Shown piece after piece: positions 46,365 through 51,556 of a DNA stretch of 51,556 nucleotides. The translations under genes and the position numbers were made by a program. This DNA comes from Bartonella sp. 220B (GTDB lineage: Bacteria > Pseudomonadota > Alphaproteobacteria > Rhizobiales > Rhizobiaceae). A model generated the notes under the pieces. The model was given only the letters and a program-made list of their open reading frames with translations, was not told where the DNA came from and did not search any database. The stretch is from the NCBI RefSeq assembly GCF_026930205.1, contig NZ_JANHOI010000011.1:1-51556 (forward strand), in the 5' to 3' direction. Within the stretch, counting starts at the first letter, position 1; each line of letters starts with the position of its first letter.

Positions 46365-47900
46365 TTAATATACATCTTGTTCGCTCTCTTTTTGGCTTTG
46401 CATATAAGCGGAAAGAGCATCAATCTCTTTCTTCTTAAATAAAAGTCCAAGCTTTGAACGACGCCATAAGACATCTTCACATGTTTTAGCCCACTCTTTT
46501 TCCATTAACCATTTGACTTCTACTTCATAAAGCCCATGACCAAAATTTTTTCCTGTATCTGCCTTCCCATTTGCAAATATCATCAGAGCCTCCGAACCAT
46601 AAGAGCGTGCAAGTCTGCGATATGTAAAATCATCTAAATCTGGAATCAAAAGAGCGATCTTATTTTCAAGTGTATTTAGCTTATTATATGGAAAATTACC
46701 TCCGGGAAGTGTCGAATTTTCTGTCCATGGAGCTCCTTTTATCCCAAGCGCTTTTTCAACAAATTTCATAGCATCTTCAGCCAGCTTACGATAGGTCGTA
46801 ATCTTACCACCATAAAGATTAAGAAGTCGTGGCATATCGTCTGTACCCATTTCTTTTAAAACGTAATCACGTGTAATTTCTTGTGCTTTTGAAGCTCCAT
46901 CATCATAGAGTGGACGAAGTCCCGAATAAGTCCAGACAATATTTTCACGCAATACTGGTTGTATAAAATATTCACTCGCTGCTGTACAAATATAATCAAT
47001 CTCTGCATCCGTAATATGAACATTAGCAGGATCACCCTGATAGTCACAATCCGTCGTTCCAAGCAGTGTAAATTTTTCCTGATATGGAATAGAAAATATA
47101 ATACGTCCGTCACCGTTCTGAAAAATATATGCACGGTCATGGGTATAAAGCCTAGGTACCAGAATATGAGATCCTCTGACAAGCCGGACAGGCGGTTTCT
47201 CCTTACAGCCTAATACGTTTTCTAGAATATGTTTAATCCAAGGGCCTGTCATATTCGCAACATAAGAAGCAGTAACGCAATATTCCTTGTTGTTTAACTT
47301 ATTTTGAAGAATTATAAGCCATTTTTTTTCTTCTCTCTTTAAAGAGAGAATTTCTGTGCGCACTTTTATATCAGCGCCCTGCTTTTTTGCATCACGAGCA
47401 TTAGCAACTACCAAACGCGCATCATCTACTCTTGCATCAGAATATTCAAAACCTTTTTGGTACTCTTCCTTAAGTGTAGAACAAAAATCTTTTGAAAAAT
47501 TAACCTTTTTACTGCGCCACAGTTTTTGGTTCCAGTTTCCTAAATAATCATAAATGAAAAGCCCCATACGCAACATCCAAGCAGAACGTAACTCTTTATG
47601 ATAAGGCAGAATAAAACGTAAAGGACGCACAATATGTGGAGCCATCCGCAAAATAATCTCGCGCTCTTTTAGCGCTTCACGCACAAGTTTAAACTCATAG
47701 TGTTCGAGATAGCGAAGACCACCATGAATAAGCTTTGTCGATGCACTTGAGGTCCCGGATGCAAGATCATTCATCTCCGCCAATCCTACTTTAAATCCGC
47801 GTCCAGCTGCATCCCTAGCTAATCCACATCCATTTATGCCTCCACCAATGATAAACAGGTCGTAATGCGTCGTGGTTTTTATCATTTTATTTTCTATCAT
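46365..47900 (-). CDS. glpD: Glycerol-3-phosphate dehydrogenase (FAD-dependent)
   Basis: A membrane-associated flavoenzyme oxidising glycerol-3-phosphate to dihydroxyacetone phosphate and feeding electrons to quinones. The 511-residue protein has the FAD-binding motif LFIIGGGINGCGLARDAAGR, SSASTKLIHGGLRYLEHYEF, the DARLVVANARDA region, TYSGLRPLYDDG, and LLNLYGGKITTYRKLAEDA. All match GlpD. ATG at 47900 is chosen; another ATG five codons later is equally possible because neither has a clear Shine-Dalgarno sequence. No glpK or glpF is next to it. Confidence 0.97.
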   Translation of the reverse strand: MIENKMIKTTTHYDLFIIGGGINGCGLARDAAGRGFKVGLAEMNDLASGTSSASTKLIHGGLRYLEHYEFKLVREALKEREIILRMAPHIVRPLRFILPYHKELRSAWMLRMGLFIYDYLGNWNQKLWRSKKVNFSKDFCSTLKEEYQKGFEYSDARVDDARLVVANARDAKKQGADIKVRTEILSLKREEKKWLIILQNKLNNKEYCVTASYVANMTGPWIKHILENVLGCKEKPPVRLVRGSHILVPRLYTHDRAYIFQNGDGRIIFSIPYQEKFTLLGTTDCDYQGDPANVHITDAEIDYICTAASEYFIQPVLRENIVWTYSGLRPLYDDGASKAQEITRDYVLKEMGTDDMPRLLNLYGGKITTYRKLAEDAMKFVEKALGIKGAPWTENSTLPGGNFPYNKLNTLENKIALLIPDLDDFTYRRLARSYGSEALMIFANGKADTGKNFGHGLYEVEVKWLMEKEWAKTCEDVLWRRSKLGLLFKKKEIDALSAYMQSQKESEQDVY

Positions 47901-48232
47901 TTATCTAATTTTACTCTACTATACTCAATGAGATAACCGCTGAGAGATAATGCCAATGTTCTTAATCAAATTGTTATATTCTAATAAATACGCATAAAAT
48001 ATTTTTGATATTACATAATAAAGACAACATCTGATAAAAAAACGGAAAATTCAATTACTGTAAAAAACAGTATTATCGTAAAATATGCTTTACATGAAAG
48101 CTCCTTAGAAAAAAAATTGATATTTTCTTTACAACCTATTAGATTTACATTGTAGTTAAATACCTTATTGCACATAGACAATAGCTTTCATATAAATTTA
48201 CTCAACATTACAAGAGGAATATGAAACCATAA
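47901..48232. other. 332-base divergent region between glpD and the dsbA-like gene
   Basis: Very AT-rich, carrying divergent promoters. A 6-bp inverted repeat TACTGT/ACAGTA (48056-48072) lies within it. At the right end a Shine-Dalgarno sequence precedes a three-codon frame ATG-AAA-CCA-TAA (48221-48232) that ends directly before the next start codon. Confidence 0.4.
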
Positions 48233-49108
48233 ATGATGACCTATCAGCCCCAACACTCAAAAACAACGCTCATTTCAAAATTTTTCATAACAGCTTTTTT
48301 AAGTATTTTGACTTTTTCTTTTTTTTCATTAAACGCGATTGCACACGAGAAAACAGAAAATCATTTCAGTTCAGAAAAACTTAAGACACAGCTTTTAGAA
48401 GATCCTGCTTTCTTATCTAAGCTTAAAAAAAAGCTTATACCATTTATCAATGATCACGATATTCAAAATATTGTAAGAGATTATTTACTCACTCATCCAG
48501 AGATTATGATCGAAATGCAGCTTATCCTCCAAGAAAAGCTGGAAAAGAACAGCGAACAAAGGGCTCAAAAACAAGCTTCCATTATCAATTTGTTTAAAAA
48601 GGAAATTTATCAGTCTCCTCATGATGCTGTTTTGGGAAATCCAAATGGTAAGAAAGTGCTTGTCGATTTTTTTGATTACAACTGTGGATATTGCAAAATG
48701 TCCTATTCATACATAGAAAACTTAATAAAAGAGAATCCAGATCTACGGGTTATTGTCAAAGATCTACCAATTTTGGGAGCTGATTCCATAGCAGCACATA
48801 CTGTTGCCTACGCTTTTCGAAAAGAATTTCCAGAAAAATATCCTCAGTTTCATAGAGCGCTTTTAACTAATAAAAGTCGTGCGAATGAGTCTAAAGCTAT
48901 AAAAATAGCAGTTTCATTAGGGGCAAATGAAAAAAAACTGCGCAGTGCAATAAGGGATTTTAATCTTCAAAATTCCTTTAAAGAAAATATTCAAATTGCC
49001 TCTGCTCTCAATATTACAGGAACACCTTCTTATATTATTGGTGATAAAATACTCATTGGGGCCGTGAGCCAAGATGTTTTAAAAGAATCCATCAAAAATA
49101 TGCATTAA
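48233..49108 (+). CDS. DsbA-family periplasmic thiol oxidoreductase (Com1/BdbD-like)
   Basis: A 291-residue exported thioredoxin-fold protein. A signal peptide (hydrophobic core about 15-37, ending near ANAIAH-like LNAIAHE) is followed by a helical, charged N-terminal domain (about 40-135) and a DsbA-like domain with the redox motif C151-G-Y-C154 in FFDYNCGYCKMS and the cis-proline loop TGTPSYIIGD. Such proteins form or isomerise disulfides in the envelope; in other bacteria they support secreted and adhesion proteins. The Shine-Dalgarno AGAGGA is about 14 bases from the ATG, with the three-codon frame described above between them. ATG at 48236 is an alternative. Confidence 0.88.
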   Translation: MMTYQPQHSKTTLISKFFITAFLSILTFSFFSLNAIAHEKTENHFSSEKLKTQLLEDPAFLSKLKKKLIPFINDHDIQNIVRDYLLTHPEIMIEMQLILQEKLEKNSEQRAQKQASIINLFKKEIYQSPHDAVLGNPNGKKVLVDFFDYNCGYCKMSYSYIENLIKENPDLRVIVKDLPILGADSIAAHTVAYAFRKEFPEKYPQFHRALLTNKSRANESKAIKIAVSLGANEKKLRSAIRDFNLQNSFKENIQIASALNITGTPSYIIGDKILIGAVSQDVLKESIKNMH

Positions 49109-49321
49109 ATATCTTTTCTTCATCTCGTCAACTTTATGAAGAATACCATACATGAAATAATTTTATGCTTTCTCTTTTTGGGTAACAGGCTTATAAATGT
49201 GACTTCATAAAGCAAATAGCTTTTAACAGAATCCTCAAAAAAGGTCATCCGTAGTCTAGAGATATTCGATCATAACAATTAAATAGTGACGATCTTCATT
49301 GATCAAGGAGTGAAAAATAAA

Positions 49322-49813
49322 ATGGCAACAAAAAAAATGGATGCGGGAAAATATACCGCAATTGATACGAACATTATCCGAGACCTTGCTGAAATTTTAA
49401 ATGATACAAATTTAACAAATATTGAACTTGAACAAGGTGAACTTCGTATTCGCGTATCACGTCAAAACACTCCAGTCACTTCCGAACAAACAATTTATGC
49501 CCCTATTTCGCCCTCTCCTGTTACCGTAAATTCTCCTCCTATCTCAACAATTGAAGCTCCTCTACAAGAAGATAAATCAAAAAATACAATAACATCTCCA
49601 ATGGTTGGGACAGCCTATCTTGCACCTTCACCAGGTGCACAGCCTTTTGTAGAAGTAGGACAAAATGTTTCTGAAGGACAGACTTTACTTATCATTGAAG
49701 CGATGAAAACAATGAATCAAATTCCATCACCACGTTCAGGAACGGTAACTGCTATTTTGGTTCAGGATGCCCAACCCGTTGAATTTGGTGAAGCACTTAT
49801 TGTTGTTGAGTAA
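49322..49813 (+). CDS. accB: Biotin carboxyl carrier protein of acetyl-CoA carboxylase
   Basis: AccB carries biotin for acetyl-CoA carboxylase, which makes malonyl-CoA for fatty-acid synthesis. The 163-residue protein has an N-terminal helical part, a proline-rich linker (about 58-85), and a biotinyl domain with the modified lysine K129 in [12 protein letters not shown]. The ATG at 49322 has AAGGAG 11 bases upstream and gives the usual MATKK start; a GTG at 49286 would add 12 residues. accC follows after 14 bases, forming the accBC operon. Confidence 0.96.
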   Translation: MATKKMDAGKYTAIDTNIIRDLAEILNDTNLTNIELEQGELRIRVSRQNTPVTSEQTIYAPISPSPVTVNSPPISTIEAPLQEDKSKNTITSPMVGTAYLAPSPGAQPFVEVGQNVSEGQTLLIIEAMKTMNQIPSPRSGTVTAILVQDAQPVEFGEALIVVE

Positions 49814-49827
49814 AGCGAGGGGCAACT

Positions 49828-51186
49828 ATGATTCGAAAAATTCTTATTGCTAATCGAGGAGAAATTGCTCTTCGCGTACTACGAGCCTGCAAAGAACTTG
49901 GAATAAAGACTGTAGCCGTTCACTCCACTGCTGATGCTGATGCGATGCATGTTCGTCTTGCTGACGAGAGTGTCTGTATTGGCCCTCCCCCAGCACGCGA
50001 TTCTTATTTAAGTATTCAGCAAATTATTGCTGCATGCGAAATTACAGGAGCTGATGCTGTTCATCCAGGCTATGGCTTTCTTTCTGAAAATGCAAAATTT
50101 GCAGATGTTTTAGAGGCCCATGACATCACATTTATTGGCCCAACAGCTGCACATATTCGAATCATGGGCGATAAAATTGAAGCAAAAAAAACCGCTAAAA
50201 AACTTGGAATTCCTGTAGTCCCTGGTTCAGACGGAGCTGTTACTGAAGAATCTGAAGCTCTGCGTACCGCTCGTGAAATTGGTTATCCAATTATTATTAA
50301 GGCTTCTGCCGGTGGTGGGGGACGCGGTATGAAAGTGGTCCATTCTGAAAAAGAATTTGCTATAGCTCTTAAAACAACTCGTTCAGAAGCAGCAGCAGCT
50401 TTTGGAGATGACGCAGTTTATATCGAAAAATATCTAGAAAAGCCCCGTCATATTGAAATTCAAATAATTGGTGATGGAGTGGGGAATGCTGTTCATTTAG
50501 GAGAACGTGATTGTTCACTTCAACGGCGTCATCAAAAAATATGGGAAGAAGCTACATCACCTGCGCTTAATGAAACTGAACGGAAAAAAATTGGTGGTAT
50601 TGTCGCCAATGCCTGTGCACAACTTGGATACCGCGGAGCAGGTACTATTGAGTTTCTTTATGAAAATGGAGAATTCTATTTTATTGAGATGAATACACGT
50701 TTACAAGTCGAACATCCTGTAACTGAAGCAATTACAGGCATAGATTTAGTTCACGAACAAATTCGCATTGCATCAGGCTGCAAACTTTCAGTTGCACAAG
50801 ATGACATTTGCTTCTCTGGTCATGCTATTGAATGTCGTATTAATGCGGAAGACCCTATTAACTTTACGCCATCTCCAGGAACTATTACACATTTTCATAC
50901 ACCAGGAGGTTTAGGAATTCGCGTTGATTCAGGTGCTTATTCAGGTTATCGTATTCCTCCTTATTATGACAGCATGATTGGAAAGTTGATTGTTCATGGA
51001 CGTACACGTTTAGAATGTATGATGCGGTTACGGCATGCTTTGGATGAATTTGTGGTCGATGGAATCAAAACCACGTTACCTCTCTTTCGCGATCTCATTA
51101 ACAATAAAGATGTTGCAGATGGAAATTATAATATTCATTGGCTAGAAAAATATCTTTCTAGCCAATCGAATTCTGCAGATTCGTGA
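49828..51186 (+). CDS. accC: Biotin carboxylase subunit of acetyl-CoA carboxylase
   Basis: AccC uses ATP and bicarbonate to carboxylate biotin on AccB. The 452-residue protein starts with [20 protein letters not shown], has the ATP-grasp glycine loop [42 protein letters not shown], and the active-site [14 protein letters not shown]. All are intact. GAGGGGC lies upstream of the ATG. The last codons contain a strong inverted repeat (separate entry). Confidence 0.98.
   Translation: MIRKILIANRGEIALRVLRACKELGIKTVAVHSTADADAMHVRLADESVCIGPPPARDSYLSIQQIIAACEITGADAVHPGYGFLSENAKFADVLEAHDITFIGPTAAHIRIMGDKIEAKKTAKKLGIPVVPGSDGAVTEESEALRTAREIGYPIIIKASAGGGGRGMKVVHSEKEFAIALKTTRSEAAAAFGDDAVYIEKYLEKPRHIEIQIIGDGVGNAVHLGERDCSLQRRHQKIWEEATSPALNETERKKIGGIVANACAQLGYRGAGTIEFLYENGEFYFIEMNTRLQVEHPVTEAITGIDLVHEQIRIASGCKLSVAQDDICFSGHAIECRINAEDPINFTPSPGTITHFHTPGGLGIRVDSGAYSGYRIPPYYDSMIGKLIVHGRTRLECMMRLRHALDEFVVDGIKTTLPLFRDLINNKDVADGNYNIHWLEKYLSSQSNSADS
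51138..51165 (+). other. 11-bp perfect hairpin within the end of accC
   Basis: TTGGCTAGAAA (51138-51148) and TTTCTAGCCAA (51155-51165) are perfect complements around a 6-base loop. It covers codons for WLEKYLSSQ near the C-terminus and lies about 20 bases before the stop. No T tract follows. It could slow 3' decay or help terminate transcription. Confidence 0.45.
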
Positions 51187-51389
51187 ACTGGTAGCAAAAA
51201 GCATTTTTTCTCATCGCTTTTATAAAGTATCAATGTGGAAATAATTTTTGACATTGTGATAAAGGATGATGAGAAAATAAAGAGTCTCATTATTTTATAA
51301 TTTGACGTATAATTTTTAAAAATATGCACAAAAACTGATAATTTTCTATTTTCCTTTTTGTGAGTTTGTGCTACCTCGTATGTGATTAT

Positions 51390-51465
<76 letters not shown>

Positions 51466-51556
51466 TTCTCTTTTTTATACCAAATAACTTATTGATTTCA
51501 CATATGTTTTTTTAAGGTGAGGGATGCGTGGATAAAAGTGAGGGAATAGGATTTCA

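Noticed and set aside
49109..49321. Possible aroQ gene expected before accB in related genera
   Set aside because: The 213-base gap holds no open frame of that family; the expectation rests on memory of other genomes, so it is not reported as a loss.

Overview
The window is chromosomal DNA of an AT-rich alphaproteobacterium of the Hyphomicrobiales, most likely a Bartonella. The evidence is the very-long-chain acyl carrier protein operon (acpXL to lpxXL), the yceD-plsX-fabH-ihfA-merR and glyA-nrdR-ribD-ribE-ribH-nusB strings, a type 2 ArgC, a very large coiled-coil polar protein, and two tRNA-associated phage or island remnants in an otherwise compact, low-GC housekeeping background. The genus is an inference from gene content; no search was run.

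Layout. (1) 1-1851: end of an integrated element, with a truncated CDS, an AlpA-like regulator and a tyrosine recombinase abutting tRNA-Leu(GAG). (2) 1981-5602: folE, an IscU-like scaffold, yidD and thrS. (3) 5635-9540, minus strand: yceD, plsX, fabH, ihfA and a MerR regulator, a lipid-synthesis string. (4) 9754-10242: the lipoprotein gene bamE. (5) 10324-14856, minus strand: glyA-nrdR-ribD-ribE-ribH-nusB with overlapping or nearly touching genes. (6) 15200-20932: argC, ctaA, a polysaccharide co-polymerase/tyrosine-kinase-like protein, hflX and hfq. (7) 21499-26064: a 1521-residue two-pass membrane coiled-coil protein, a candidate ortholog of the growth pole ring protein (GPR/RgsE). (8) 26821-34981: maeB, then acpXL-fabF2XL-fabF1XL-adh2XL-lpxXL for the C28 acyl chain of lipid A, then mazG. 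(9) 35054-36072: an IscA-like gene and tRNA-Pro(GGG). (10) 36342-41067: a decayed region with P2-type tail genes (dam pseudogene, gpD, gpX, gpU remnant) fused to decaying copies of an unrecognised repeated gene family. (11) 41240-51465: rpmG, a secreted or anchored nuclease, a UDG-superfamily protein, an Lrp regulator, cobT, dusA, glpD, a DsbA-like protein, accB-accC and tRNA-Thr(UGU).

Many genes serve the cell envelope: fabH, plsX and accBC start and feed fatty-acid and phospholipid synthesis, the acpXL operon makes the unusual lipid A chain, bamE and the DsbA-like protein act on outer-membrane and periplasmic proteins, and the large coiled-coil protein probably organises polar growth. The most interesting observation is that FabF2XL has lost all three ketosynthase catalytic residues while its neighbour FabF1XL keeps them. 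This suggests a ketosynthase/chain-length-factor pair that measures the C28 chain. No CRISPR array, intact insertion sequence, rRNA operon or replication origin was seen.
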